A DNA stretch of 34,698 nucleotides from contig DUZK01000012.1 in assembly GCA_013349495.1 (NCBI GenBank), positions 1 to 34,698 on the forward strand, written 5' to 3'. Both the position numbers and the translations under genes were made by a program. The notes below the pieces were generated by a model. The model did not search any database and was not told where the DNA came from. It saw nothing but the letters and a program-made list of their open reading frames with translations. Position 1 is the first letter of the stretch; each line of letters begins with the position of its first letter. Shown one piece after another: positions 1 through 8,975 of this stretch. The DNA is from Deltaproteobacteria bacterium. Lineage in GTDB: Bacteria; Desulfobacterota; Desulfobacteria; Desulfobacterales; SURF-15.

Positions 1-627
1 AAAATACATGGCATCGTCCATGACATAGTGAAAAGGAAGGTTTAACAGACAGCTTTTTCCCTCATCGTCGACGACATAATAAGGAAAATCGTCTGCAGTA
101 TTGTTGGATGTGTAGATGTAGCCCGCGTCTCTTAGTAAAGAAAGTTTGTGTCCGCTTCGGGTTCCCACCGGTTTATTGCCACATACTTTTTCAATGGCCG
201 AAGTGGTCCTTGAAAGATGATCTTTTTCCAGCTCGATATCGGATGGAATGCGATGCTCCCACATATGATTCGCCACTTCATGTCCTCGTCGGGCGGCTTC
301 CTTAAGAGACTCTGGATACAGTTCGCAAATGCGGCCGGGAGTAAAGATGGTTAGCTTGACATCGTATTGATCACAAAGATCCATCAACCGCCAAATACCC
401 ACGCGCCCACCGAATTCGCCCTGGCTCAACTCCATGGCGGGTTCGTTCTTCAGCCTGCGATTGAGCATGGTATCAAAATCGATGGTGAAATTCACAGCCA
501 GTCGAATACCGGCCGGGTATTTAAATTTGTCTCTCAGAAAATATTTGGGATGGACAAGATAGGCTGAACTTGAAGTATTGGCCGGCATGTTGCCCGATGG
601 GGTGGGGTTTGTTTTTTGTTGCATCAT
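1..627 (-). CDS. Polysaccharide deacetylase family protein (3' part cut by window edge)
   Basis: Reverse-complement reading from ATG at 627 is open to the window edge: MMQQKTNPTPSGNMPAN...GIRLAVNFTIDFDTMLNRR...GRVGIWRLMDLCDQYDVKLTIFTPGRICELYPESLKEAARRGHEVANHMWEH...GTRSGHKLSLLRDAGYIYTSNN. The NFTIDFD and GHEVANHMWEH patterns are typical of NodB-like deacetylases. Absent from the ORF track because no stop lies in the window. Confidence 0.85.
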   Translation of the reverse strand, partial: MMQQKTNPTPSGNMPANTSSSAYLVHPKYFLRDKFKYPAGIRLAVNFTIDFDTMLNRRLKNEPAMELSQGEFGGRVGIWRLMDLCDQYDVKLTIFTPGRICELYPESLKEAARRGHEVANHMWEHRIPSDIELEKDHLSRTTSAIEKVCGNKPVGTRSGHKLSLLRDAGYIYTSNNTADDFPYYVVDDEGKSCLLNLPFHYVMDDAMYF

Positions 628-693
628 CGGTTCCTCTCTTTCTTCATGCGCTACGGGGTAATCATATTGCCAAGGAAAAAACCTTATTTGGAT

Positions 694-2358
694 TTATGCC
701 GCCTGATACACCGTCTCCCCGCCGATAATGGTCCGTTCAACCTTGACATTTCGAATCTCCCAGGGGTCTACCTCACATGGGTTTTCGGATAGGACGACAA
801 AGTCGGCCAGTTTGCCCGGTTCGATGGAACCTTTTATGTTTTCTTCAAAAGAGGCGTACGCGGCGTTGATGGTATAGGCTCGAATCCCTTCCATGGGGGT
901 AATCCGTTCTTCGGGTCCAAGGAGCACGCCGTTTCGGGTCTTCCGATTCACCGCACACCAGATGCCGAATAGAGGGTCGGCCCCGAAAATGGGGTCCCCG
1001 ATCCCGGCAATAGGAGCATCGGAATGAGCGATGGTCACCACCCCGGCATTGATGGCGGATTTCATGGGATCGATGCGGCTGGCCCGCTCCATCCCGATAA
1101 AGGTGGAAATATGACGATCCGCCCAGTACCAGGTGTGGTGCGGGTAGAAGGAGCCGATAATCCCGAGCCGCTGCATGCGCGTGAGGCCCTCGGGGGTTAC
1201 ACACTGGCAATGCTCGATCCGGTGCCGGGGATCAGGCCTGGGGTGCTTCCACATGGCGTATTGAATCGCATCGATGGCAACATCGATGCCGTAGTCGCCC
1301 TGGGCGTGAATCGCCACCTGATAACCTTTCTGATGGGCTTCGAGAACAATATCGTTTGTTTCGCTCGGAGACATCTGGAGCACGCCGCGGGGATTCCGCC
1401 GGGTGCTTTCCGATTCGAGGGTGATGTATGGGTCGTAAAATGCACAGGTGAACACTTGGATGGATCCGTCCGTGCAGGTTTTAACCGGCCCCAGTCTCAA
1501 CCGATCATTGCCGAATCCGGTGCGCAGGCCCAGGTCCCGCTTCATGTAGTAATGGTCATACGGGCGATCCCGAATCATGAGATAGACACGGGTCTTTAAC
1601 CGGCCTTCATCGATGGCTTCCTGGTATGCGCGGTAGGTATCCGGTCGGGTGTCGGCGCCTGCATCGTGGGTGGAGGTAATCCCGGCCGTGGCGTAGAGGC
1701 TGCCCGCTTCAATAATCCCATCTTTCATCTGGTCCTTTGTGGAAGGAGGGATGAGATTTTGTACGGAGTTAAAAGCCGCCTTCTCTCGAAGCACACCGGT
1801 CAATCGGCCGGTTTTCGGATCTCTGTCCATGTGACCGCCCTCCGTTTGAGGCGTCGACTCATCAAGCCCTGCCAGAGCCAGCGCTCTGCTGTTTGCGATG
1901 CTGGCATGCCCCGACCGGTGCCGGATATAAAGGGGGTTATCCGGAGCAACCGCATCGAGCTCATCCCTTGCGGGCCAGCGTTTTTCCTCAAACGCACCCT
2001 CTTCAAGCCCGTAGCCTGTAATCCACTCTCCCTTGGGTGTTTCGGCAACCTTTTTTTCGATTCGCTCCAAAAGTTGAGGGATGTTCTCATTGGGCGGCGT
2101 TTTGGCGTTTACCCATCTCGCCCAGATTCCGTACATCATAAAGTGGGTGTGGGGCTCAATAAAACCCGGCAGCACGGTTTGGCCGTTTAAACGAATGACT
2201 TCTGTGGTATCCCCGATTAAAGGGGCGATCTCATCCGCCTTCCCCACGGCAACGATTTTATCACCCAAAACGGCTACAGCCTCTGCCGTCTCACCCTTTG
2301 GGTTCACGGTAATGACGTGACCACCGGTAATTACAAGGTCGGCACTCAGTCCATTCAT
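694..2358 (-). CDS. YtcJ-like metal-dependent amidohydrolase
   Basis: 554 aa; N-terminal ADLVITGGHVITVNPKGETAEAVAVLGDKIVAVG, PGFIEPHTHF metal-binding motif, C-terminal GSIEPGKLADFVVLSENP; typical amidohydrolase-3 family layout. Confidence 0.9.
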   Translation of the reverse strand: MNGLSADLVITGGHVITVNPKGETAEAVAVLGDKIVAVGKADEIAPLIGDTTEVIRLNGQTVLPGFIEPHTHFMMYGIWARWVNAKTPPNENIPQLLERIEKKVAETPKGEWITGYGLEEGAFEEKRWPARDELDAVAPDNPLYIRHRSGHASIANSRALALAGLDESTPQTEGGHMDRDPKTGRLTGVLREKAAFNSVQNLIPPSTKDQMKDGIIEAGSLYATAGITSTHDAGADTRPDTYRAYQEAIDEGRLKTRVYLMIRDRPYDHYYMKRDLGLRTGFGNDRLRLGPVKTCTDGSIQVFTCAFYDPYITLESESTRRNPRGVLQMSPSETNDIVLEAHQKGYQVAIHAQGDYGIDVAIDAIQYAMWKHPRPDPRHRIEHCQCVTPEGLTRMQRLGIIGSFYPHHTWYWADRHISTFIGMERASRIDPMKSAINAGVVTIAHSDAPIAGIGDPIFGADPLFGIWCAVNRKTRNGVLLGPEERITPMEGIRAYTINAAYASFEENIKGSIEPGKLADFVVLSENPCEVDPWEIRNVKVERTIIGGETVYQAA

Positions 2359-2859
2359 GACTATTCTCCTTTTTTGAACGCAGATAAACGAAAATTATTA
2401 TATTTCAGCAAGATACTGTCGGTTGTTAATGACAAAAACGAAGTGTTCCTTTGCAACCAGAAAAATTATATTTCATTACCAACTTATTAAAAGTCAAATT
2501 AATTATTATCATAAGAACAATGAAATTCTGTATTGTCTGTTGCGATTATCCCATATCCTGCTTTGTGAATGGAAGCGCCTGCTTGATGATTCGTGTCATA
2601 TGTTCGAGAAGCTGTGCGTTTTGAATTTAACCGGTATTCCTCTACATAATTTGTTTTGATACAATCGTTATACTGAAAAGCTCCATCATGGAAACCGTAG
2701 GAAGCATTGACACCATATAGATCCTGTGAAATATTAGCTCAATTCCAACTATTGGGAAGCATGCCATGAACTACCGGAAATGAATTTATGTTTTGCTCAT
2801 CTTTTTTATTGAATATCTGATCATAACCGACTTGACGGCAACCGACAAGTGAGACTGAA

Positions 2860-3726
2860 ATGATGAACCCGATTAAATTTTTTAAATATCACGGACTCGG
2901 AAACGACTATATTGTCCTGAATCCTGAAGATTTAAACACCACGCTTGCCCCGGAGCAGATTACACGGATTTGTCATCGTAATTTCGGAATCGGTTCCGAC
3001 GGCATCCTGCTCGGCCCTCTTGCAGATAAAGATCATGGTACGGATTTCGCTCTGAAAATTTATAACACTGATGGAAGTGAGGCTGAAAAAAGCGGAAACG
3101 GGCTTCGCATCTTTTCAAGATACCTATGGGACAAGGGTCTTGTTGATTCTAAGCCTTTTACCATTCATACCCTAGGGGGCATCGTGACCTCTCAGATATT
3201 GAACGGCGGCAAGGAAATTTCTGTTGGAATGGGGCATGTCAGTTTTCAGAGCAAAGACGTACCGGTCGTGGGACCGAACCGAGAAGTGATCGATGAAAAC
3301 ATTGTCATCGATGGTGTCTCATATACCTATTGTGCCGCTACCATCGGAAACCCCCACTGTGTCATCGTAAAAGATGAGATATCAAAGGAAGAAGCCTGCA
3401 AGTATGGCCCGAACATTGAAATTGACAGCCTTTTTCCGAACCGAACGAATGTACAGTTCATGAGAATATTAGATCGAAATAATATTCAGATCGAGATTTG
3501 GGAACGGGGTGTAGGGTATACACTCGCTTCAGGAAGCAGTGCCAGCGCATCGGCCGCCGTGGCATTCAAACTCGGACACATCGATTCTCATGTTACGGTC
3601 CACATGCCGGGAGGAAACATGGAAATTGAGATCGCTGAAGACTTTTCAATACAGATGACCGGCGCCGTGACCCGGGTCTGCGAAGGGCTTATAGACCCTG
3701 AGATATTCGATATTGAAAGAGCTTGA
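2860..3726 (+). CDS. DapF-like (diaminopimelate epimerase fold) protein with both catalytic Cys replaced by Ser
   Basis: 288 aa; FFKYHGLGNDYIVL, YNTDGSEAEKSGNGLR, GNPHCVIV and IEIWERGVGYTLASGSSASASAAV match the DapF motif series. The two Cys positions (usually ...CGNGxR and ...ACGTG) read Ser here. Confidence 0.9.
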   Translation: MMNPIKFFKYHGLGNDYIVLNPEDLNTTLAPEQITRICHRNFGIGSDGILLGPLADKDHGTDFALKIYNTDGSEAEKSGNGLRIFSRYLWDKGLVDSKPFTIHTLGGIVTSQILNGGKEISVGMGHVSFQSKDVPVVGPNREVIDENIVIDGVSYTYCAATIGNPHCVIVKDEISKEEACKYGPNIEIDSLFPNRTNVQFMRILDRNNIQIEIWERGVGYTLASGSSASASAAVAFKLGHIDSHVTVHMPGGNMEIEIAEDFSIQMTGAVTRVCEGLIDPEIFDIERA

Positions 3727-3762
3727 CAACTTTCAGACCATCCCGCATGAATATGTCCACTT

Positions 3763-4962
3763 GTGTCTAATCATTCGGAAAGGATTGAATCCCATATGAC
3801 GAACATCCCTTTGGCTCGGAACTTATCAACGGTTGCTCCTTCCCGCATTCGAGAAATTGCAGATATCGCTTTTACCATGGACGGTGTGTTCAAACTCCAT
3901 TTTGGGGAATCCGATATGCCGACGCCGGCATACATTAAAGAGGCTGCCTTTCAAGCCATGAATGAAGGTTACACCTTTTATAGTGAAAATGCAGGTTTGC
4001 TCAGCCTTCGGAAAGCCATTGCCAGAAAATATTCCGACCTCCACGATGTAAAGGTAGATCCGGAAACTGAAATAGTAATAACGGCATCCGGTGTTCAGGC
4101 ATTAAACGTATCCATCCGCTGTGTCATCGATCCCGGAGACGAAGCCATCATTTTATCTCCGAACTGGCCCAATGCCACCTCCATTGTGAGCCTTTACGGC
4201 GGCCGCCCCATTGAGATCCCCTATACCAGCAATCGCAGTCGATTCGAGATCGACTTCGATGCTATAGCGTCCGCTGTTACGCCGAAAACCAGGCTTCTTG
4301 TCTATACTTCGCCTTCCAATCCCCTGGGATGGGTCGCAAATCCTTCCGAACAGCAATCGTTGTTGGATTTCTGCCGAAAGCACCGCCTCTGGTTGTTGGC
4401 CGATGAAGTTTACGAACGTTTCTACTATGCCGGTCCGGTTGCCCCTTCGATTCTTAAGATCTGCTCACGAGATGATGCCGTCATTGTGGTTCATTCATTT
4501 TCCAAAAGTTATTGCATGACCGGTTGGCGGCTGGGCTGGATGGTTGCCCGGTCGGACTTGATACATAAAGCATCACAGCTTAATGAATTCATTGTTTCAC
4601 ATGCACCGTCCATGATTCAGCGGGCGGGTGAAATTGCACTGGAAAAGGGAGAAAAAGATATTGAATCCATGAAGGATTCGATTCAAGAACGAGTCAATTT
4701 CTGCTTTAAGGCCTTGTCTTCCATCGAATCGGTTTCGCTGCCGCAACCGGAGGGGGCATTTTACCTGTTTCCCAGAATTGAAGGAGTTACCGACTCATTT
4801 TCTTTTGCGCTCTCTTTGCTGAAAGAAACAAAAGTTTCTCTTGCTCCCGGTGTTGCATTCGGAAACGGGGGTGAAGGGGCTGTACGGATTTGCTGCGCTG
4901 CAGACCTATCGGTTCTTGAACCGGCGATGGAGCGGTTCGTTAAGTTTCTTAAAAAGGGTTAA
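3763..4962 (+). CDS. PLP-dependent class I/II aminotransferase
   Basis: 399 aa; SPSNPLGWV, LLADEVYERFYY, VHSFSKSYCMTGWRLGWMVA (PLP-Lys motif). A downstream start (MTNIPLARN at 3796) is also possible. Confidence 0.9.
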   Translation: MSNHSERIESHMTNIPLARNLSTVAPSRIREIADIAFTMDGVFKLHFGESDMPTPAYIKEAAFQAMNEGYTFYSENAGLLSLRKAIARKYSDLHDVKVDPETEIVITASGVQALNVSIRCVIDPGDEAIILSPNWPNATSIVSLYGGRPIEIPYTSNRSRFEIDFDAIASAVTPKTRLLVYTSPSNPLGWVANPSEQQSLLDFCRKHRLWLLADEVYERFYYAGPVAPSILKICSRDDAVIVVHSFSKSYCMTGWRLGWMVARSDLIHKASQLNEFIVSHAPSMIQRAGEIALEKGEKDIESMKDSIQERVNFCFKALSSIESVSLPQPEGAFYLFPRIEGVTDSFSFALSLLKETKVSLAPGVAFGNGGEGAVRICCAADLSVLEPAMERFVKFLKKG

Positions 4963-4974
4963 AAGTAACTTTAA

Positions 4975-5733
4975 ATGCAGGACACCCGCTCTACCGAAAG
5001 AAATATTTCATGGCTGATCCAGGCGCCCATCGCCCATAGAGGTCTCCATGATATTCGCCGACAGATTCCCGAAAATTCAATACCGGCTTTTATGGATGCG
5101 GTTGACCACGGCTTCCCCATTGAATTGGATATACGAAGGACTTTAGACAATCAAATCGTTGTGTGTCACGATTCCAATTTATTGCGACTAACCGGATCAA
5201 ACCAACACATTGAAGCCCTACCCTTGCAATCCATCAAGGACTTGAGGTTAAGAAATACAGAATTCCGAATCCCGCTATTTGAAGATATTTTAAAAGCAGT
5301 AGACGAAAAGGTACCGATTCTGATTGACATCAAAAACGAAAAGACAGCCGGAGTCTTTGAAAACAAGATATATGAGATCATCGGAAATTATTCAGGCAAA
5401 TTTGCCGTTGAGTCATTCAACCCGCTCACCCTTCAATGGTTTAAAAACAATGCACCCGGTATTTTACGGGGACGAGTAGGATATGATCATAACGCTGAGA
5501 GCTTTAAGTTTTTACGGCGATATTTAATTGGACGATTTTTGAAAGACCCCGTGGGTTCTCCGGATTTTCTGGCATGCGACATCCGTTGCCGTCCTTATTG
5601 GGCCGTTCAATTTCACCGGAGAAAAGGAGTTGTCATTCTGGGATGGACGGCAAAGAATAAAAAACAGATGACAGCCTGTGGAAAATATTTCGATAACCTG
5701 ATGTTCGAAGGGTTTCTCCCAGAAAATATTTGA
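4975..5733 (+). CDS. Glycerophosphodiester phosphodiesterase family protein
   Basis: 252 aa; PIAHRGLHD...PENSIPAFMDAVDHGFPIELDIRRTLDNQIVVCHDSNLLRLTG carries the GDPD HRG, E-x-D and HD motifs. Confidence 0.88.
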   Translation: MQDTRSTERNISWLIQAPIAHRGLHDIRRQIPENSIPAFMDAVDHGFPIELDIRRTLDNQIVVCHDSNLLRLTGSNQHIEALPLQSIKDLRLRNTEFRIPLFEDILKAVDEKVPILIDIKNEKTAGVFENKIYEIIGNYSGKFAVESFNPLTLQWFKNNAPGILRGRVGYDHNAESFKFLRRYLIGRFLKDPVGSPDFLACDIRCRPYWAVQFHRRKGVVILGWTAKNKKQMTACGKYFDNLMFEGFLPENI

Positions 5734-6007
5734 CCGGGATGAGAATAAAAATCACCCGTATGCATCTCCGCTTCTGGCTGAAAATCTCTCGAATCTTCCG
5801 CCTGCCCTTATTATCGTCGCCGAGTTCGATGTGCTGAGAGATGAATGCCTGGCTTATGCCGACCGGTTGAAAAAAGCCGGTATTCCTGTTACATGTCTTA
5901 TATATGACGATATGATTCATGCGTTTCTCAATCTTAGCGGCGCGGTCGACCGTAGCCGTGAAGCTATCGAAGATATGTGCGACAAATTGCGGAAAGTGTT
6001 CAGTTGA
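5732..6007 (+). pseudogene. C-terminal remnant of an alpha/beta-hydrolase (HSL/alpha-beta hydrolase-3 family)
   Basis: Reading frame ending in TGA 6005-6007: DRDENKNHPYASPLLAENLSNLPPALIIVAEFDVLRDECLAYADRLKKAGIPVTCLIYDDMIHAFLNL...; has the Asp (EFDVLRDE) and His (MIHAF) regions but no GxSxG nucleophile half. Confidence 0.7.
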
Positions 6008-6078
6008 TGATTTAAAACCAAGTTAAATGGGGCGCGGATCTTCGCAGATATGCGCGGATAATTTGTAATCGATTCGCG

Positions 6079-6206
6079 ATATTGGATAATGGATACTCGA
6101 TGTTGGTCGGATCAAAGCTGAGATCTCAACCCATCGAGGATTCTGAATTAAAGTACAAAATTCTTTCAAATATCGAGTATCAAGTATCGAGCATCAAGAA
6201 TCAAAT
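6079..6206. repeat. Intergenic inverted array of GATACTCGAT-type units
   Basis: GGATAATGGATACTCGATGTTGG (from 6085) versus AAATATCGAGTATCAAGTATCGAGCATCAAG (from 6168), inverted relative to each other. Confidence 0.7.
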
Positions 6207-6226
6207 CAATTTAGGAGGTTAACTGT

Positions 6227-6328
6227 ATGGGAAAAGGCGATATTCGCAGCAAACGTGGAAAAATATGGAGAGGAACAACGGGCAAGACGCGCCCGAAAAA
6301 GAACAAAAAGAAAGAAAAAGAAAAATAG
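6227..6328 (+). CDS. bTHX-like small 30S ribosomal protein
   Basis: 33-aa ORF below the track's length cut-off: [33 protein letters not shown]; matches the MGKGDxRTxRGKIxxGTxGKxRPxK pattern of ribosomal protein THX. TTAGGAGG Shine-Dalgarno at 6211-6218. Confidence 0.85.
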   Translation: MGKGDIRSKRGKIWRGTTGKTRPKKNKKKEKEK

Positions 6329-6356
6329 TGTGAACGAAATCTCTTAAGGTCAGATA

Positions 6357-7028
6357 GTGGCAGACGAATTTTCGTTGGAATCCTTCCGCCAGGAATATGA
6401 TACTGAAACCACGGACATGACCATTCGGTCAAGGGAATTTCAGTTTCTTCTTCCCTGTTCTCTGGATCGATTTATCAATACGGATAATTTGTTTCAACAT
6501 TTCCCTCTTTGGGCCAAAATCTGGGAGGCGTCATGGATATTGGCAGATTACATGGCCGGCGCCAGCCCGGACTCTTATAAACGCATCCTTGAAATCGGCG
6601 GAGGGATCGGGCTGGTCAGCATTACGGCAGCCGCTTTCGGGCACCGCATCACCATGACCGAATCAGATACCCATGCCGTCAAGTTTGCCAAAGCGAATGC
6701 CGCATTGAATGGAGTAAACGATCTGGAATGCTTTAAACTGGATTGGAACAAACCGAGCCTCAGCGGCCGATTTGATATGATCATCGCCTCGGAAGTGGTT
6801 TACAAAGAGAAAGATTTTAAACCGCTCGAAAACCTGTTCAAAACCTACCGGGCGCCAAGAGGTGAAATCGTTCTGGCCTCGGGCATGCGCAATACCACCA
6901 TGGCATTTTTAAATCATATGTCCCAAACCTACGATATTGATGCCCGGAAAAAGATCCTCCGATCGGAAGAAGATGAGGAGAAAGTCACAGTCGTTCTCGC
7001 CCGGATGACGCCCAAACAAGGAAGATGA
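6357..7028 (+). CDS. Class I SAM-dependent methyltransferase (METTL/methyltransferase-16-like)
   Basis: 223 aa (GTG start); FPLWAKIWEASWILADY, ILEIGGGIGLVSITAAAFG, DMIIASEVVYKEKDFKPL. Confidence 0.82.
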   Translation: MADEFSLESFRQEYDTETTDMTIRSREFQFLLPCSLDRFINTDNLFQHFPLWAKIWEASWILADYMAGASPDSYKRILEIGGGIGLVSITAAAFGHRITMTESDTHAVKFAKANAALNGVNDLECFKLDWNKPSLSGRFDMIIASEVVYKEKDFKPLENLFKTYRAPRGEIVLASGMRNTTMAFLNHMSQTYDIDARKKILRSEEDEEKVTVVLARMTPKQGR

Positions 7029-7094
7029 GAAATGGTTTTAAAAAATAACAGATAAAAGCAATTTTCCATCCTTAACTGCAAGAAGGAGTTGGGT

Positions 7095-7685
7095 ATGCTG
7101 GATGATCATGTCATTTACGAGGTGGTAAGCCCTGTTGGAGAGTATGTCGGTGGGGTCCGCCCCATCGCTCCGCGTCTTTCTGACCTGAATGGGAAAACGG
7201 TGGGTGAGGTCTGGAACGGTATGTTTCGGGGAGATGCGACCTTTCCTATCCTTCGTGAGTTGCTAAAGAAGCGCTACCCGGATATAAAATTCGTGCCGTA
7301 TACCGAATTTCCGTCTTTCCTGCCCATGGTAAATATAGACGCTGCTGCCATGGCGCTGCGAGAGACGCTATTGCGGTCCGGCTGCGATGCCGTCATCTCC
7401 GGTGTCGGCGGCTGAGGTACCTGTACGCCCGCAGTTATGCGGGCAAGTCTGGTGGCTGAGGAGCTTGGTATCCCCTCAGCATCGATTGTTGTTACCATGT
7501 TTCTAGAGCTGTCCCATTTCATCGCGTCGTCCTACGGAGTCCCTGACGCCAGGGTTGTTGAATGGTCCGGTGCTATTGATGACTTTAGCCAGGTTCAACT
7601 ATCAGAAATGGCTGAGAGAACCGTAATCGATCACATTATCAAGGCATTAACGAAAGGGGTTTCAGGAGGCGTTCTGGATGTTTGA
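7095..7685 (+). CDS. UGSC/GrdB-like selenoprotein; in-frame TGA at 7413-7415 read as selenocysteine
   Basis: ORFs 7089..7415 and 7437..7685 are the same frame separated only by TGA. Fused protein reads ...RSGCDAVISGVGGUGTCTPAVMRASLVAEELGIPSASIVVTMFLELSHFIASSYGVPDARVVEWSG.... The UGTCT context resembles GrdB/UGSC selenoproteins. AAGGAG at 7083-7088 precedes ATG 7095. Confidence 0.85.
7427..7444 (+). promoter_or_regulatory. Candidate bacterial SECIS element
   Basis: 7-bp perfect stem GCCCGCA / TGCGGGC with GTTA loop (7434-7437). The apical loop begins with G 18 nt after the last base of the UGA, within the usual bSECIS geometry. Confidence 0.75.
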
Positions 7686-8811
7686 AGATACCCTGAAGAA
7701 TCCGGAAGAGATTGTATATCGTGGTAGTTTCGATGAGGTGAACGACTTTTTCTACCGAAAAGGTTGGACGGACGGGCTTACCATCATCCCCCCCACCCGG
7801 GAGGCGGTTGAAGAGATGCTGAACTGGACGGATCTGTCTCCTGATGAAGAAATAGGGATACTGCCGCTGGCCAATCGGAAAGCGACTCCCTGGAATATTG
7901 CCGTCAATGCGGTGATGGCTGGGTGTCGCCCCGAGTATATGCCGGTGCTGATCGCCGCAGTGTCGGCTATGGCGGACCCGGCATTTCAACTAAAGGATCT
8001 CGGCAGTACCGGCTGTATTAAGCCCTTTATTGTGATAAATGGTCCGATTATCAAGCCACTGGACTTGAATTACGGCACCGCGTTGCTGTCCCTTGGGAGG
8101 AGAGCCAATGCCACCATCGGACGCGGCCTCGGCCTAATCGTGAGAAACATAGCCGGTTTCAAGGAAGGGATAACATGGATGGGGACTTTTGGCTGGCCGG
8201 GAGGAGCCTGGGTTATGGCCGAGGATGAAAATGCCAGTCCATGGGACCCTTTTCATGTCGACCGTGGTTTTGACAGGAATACGAGTACCGTCACGGCAGG
8301 GATGATGATGAATGCGACGCACCAGTTTATGACCTCCGGTGCTCAGGCGCAGCCCCATCTCACCGGTATTTGTCATTACATGGGCAGGGCGTTTGGTGTC
8401 ACCTCCATATTGTTCGGCATGTCCAAGACGATCAGCGTGTTCATCAGCCCGCCCAATGCCGCCGCCATCGCTAATGACGGTTATTCAAAACAGGACATAA
8501 AAGCGTACATCGTCAAACATGCCACCCTGCCGGTGGATGAAGTCAACACGGAATTTGCTTACACCGAAGAGCGTGTGGTGCCGTGGACTGTTCACAATTT
8601 GGTGGAAGAAGGCCGGGCGCCAAAGGCGTTTGATGTGGCACCCGGGGAGAGGATGCCGATCATCGAGAGTCCGGAACTCATCGATATTTTCGTATGCGGC
8701 AGCCGGCAGAGAAACCGCAACCTGATATTCCGTAATTCTTACGCCAGGTCCGTCACCAGGGAAATAAAACTACCCGCGAACTGGGAAACCCGATTAGCCC
8801 CCTCTGCCTGA
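7678..8811 (+). CDS. Uncharacterised protein translationally coupled to the selenoprotein gene
   Basis: 377 aa, ATG overlaps the upstream gene by 8 nt (ATGTTTGA). Contains GWTDGLTIIPPTREAVEEML, NAVMAGCRPEYMPVLIAAV, GSTGCIKPFIVINGPI. No family I can name with confidence. Confidence 0.8.
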   Translation: MFEDTLKNPEEIVYRGSFDEVNDFFYRKGWTDGLTIIPPTREAVEEMLNWTDLSPDEEIGILPLANRKATPWNIAVNAVMAGCRPEYMPVLIAAVSAMADPAFQLKDLGSTGCIKPFIVINGPIIKPLDLNYGTALLSLGRRANATIGRGLGLIVRNIAGFKEGITWMGTFGWPGGAWVMAEDENASPWDPFHVDRGFDRNTSTVTAGMMMNATHQFMTSGAQAQPHLTGICHYMGRAFGVTSILFGMSKTISVFISPPNAAAIANDGYSKQDIKAYIVKHATLPVDEVNTEFAYTEERVVPWTVHNLVEEGRAPKAFDVAPGERMPIIESPELIDIFVCGSRQRNRNLIFRNSYARSVTREIKLPANWETRLAPSA

Positions 8812-8975
8812 ACCGTTTCGACCGGGCAAAATGCTCAGCGATCGTTCAGGCGCTGTTTGGATTTCTGTCAGAACTCCCTTTATCTGCCGGATTTTATCAG
8901 CGCGGTTTTTACTGTGGGGATTCTATTCGTTGGCTATATTCAGGAATGGTCGAACAATTAAGTAGAGAATTTTAA

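Noticed and set aside
1024-1599. 191-aa + strand ORF inside the amidohydrolase gene
   Set aside because: Antisense to a well-supported 554-aa CDS; composition reflects the opposite strand.
2423-2859. AT-rich gap before the dapF-like gene as a coding region or small RNA
   Set aside because: Only a 78-aa ORF without motif; no convincing secondary structure or promoter pattern by eye.
6031-6062. GCGCGGATCTTCGCAGATATGCGCGGAT as a possible palindromic operator
   Set aside because: Looks like a short dispersed degenerate repeat next to the GATACTCGAT array; symmetry is imperfect and no regulator is linked to it.
7437-7685. Treating 7089..7415 and 7437..7685 as two genes or as a nonsense pseudogene
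   Set aside because: Same frame, UGTC context, hairpin immediately after the UGA and intact downstream sequence favour a selenoprotein.
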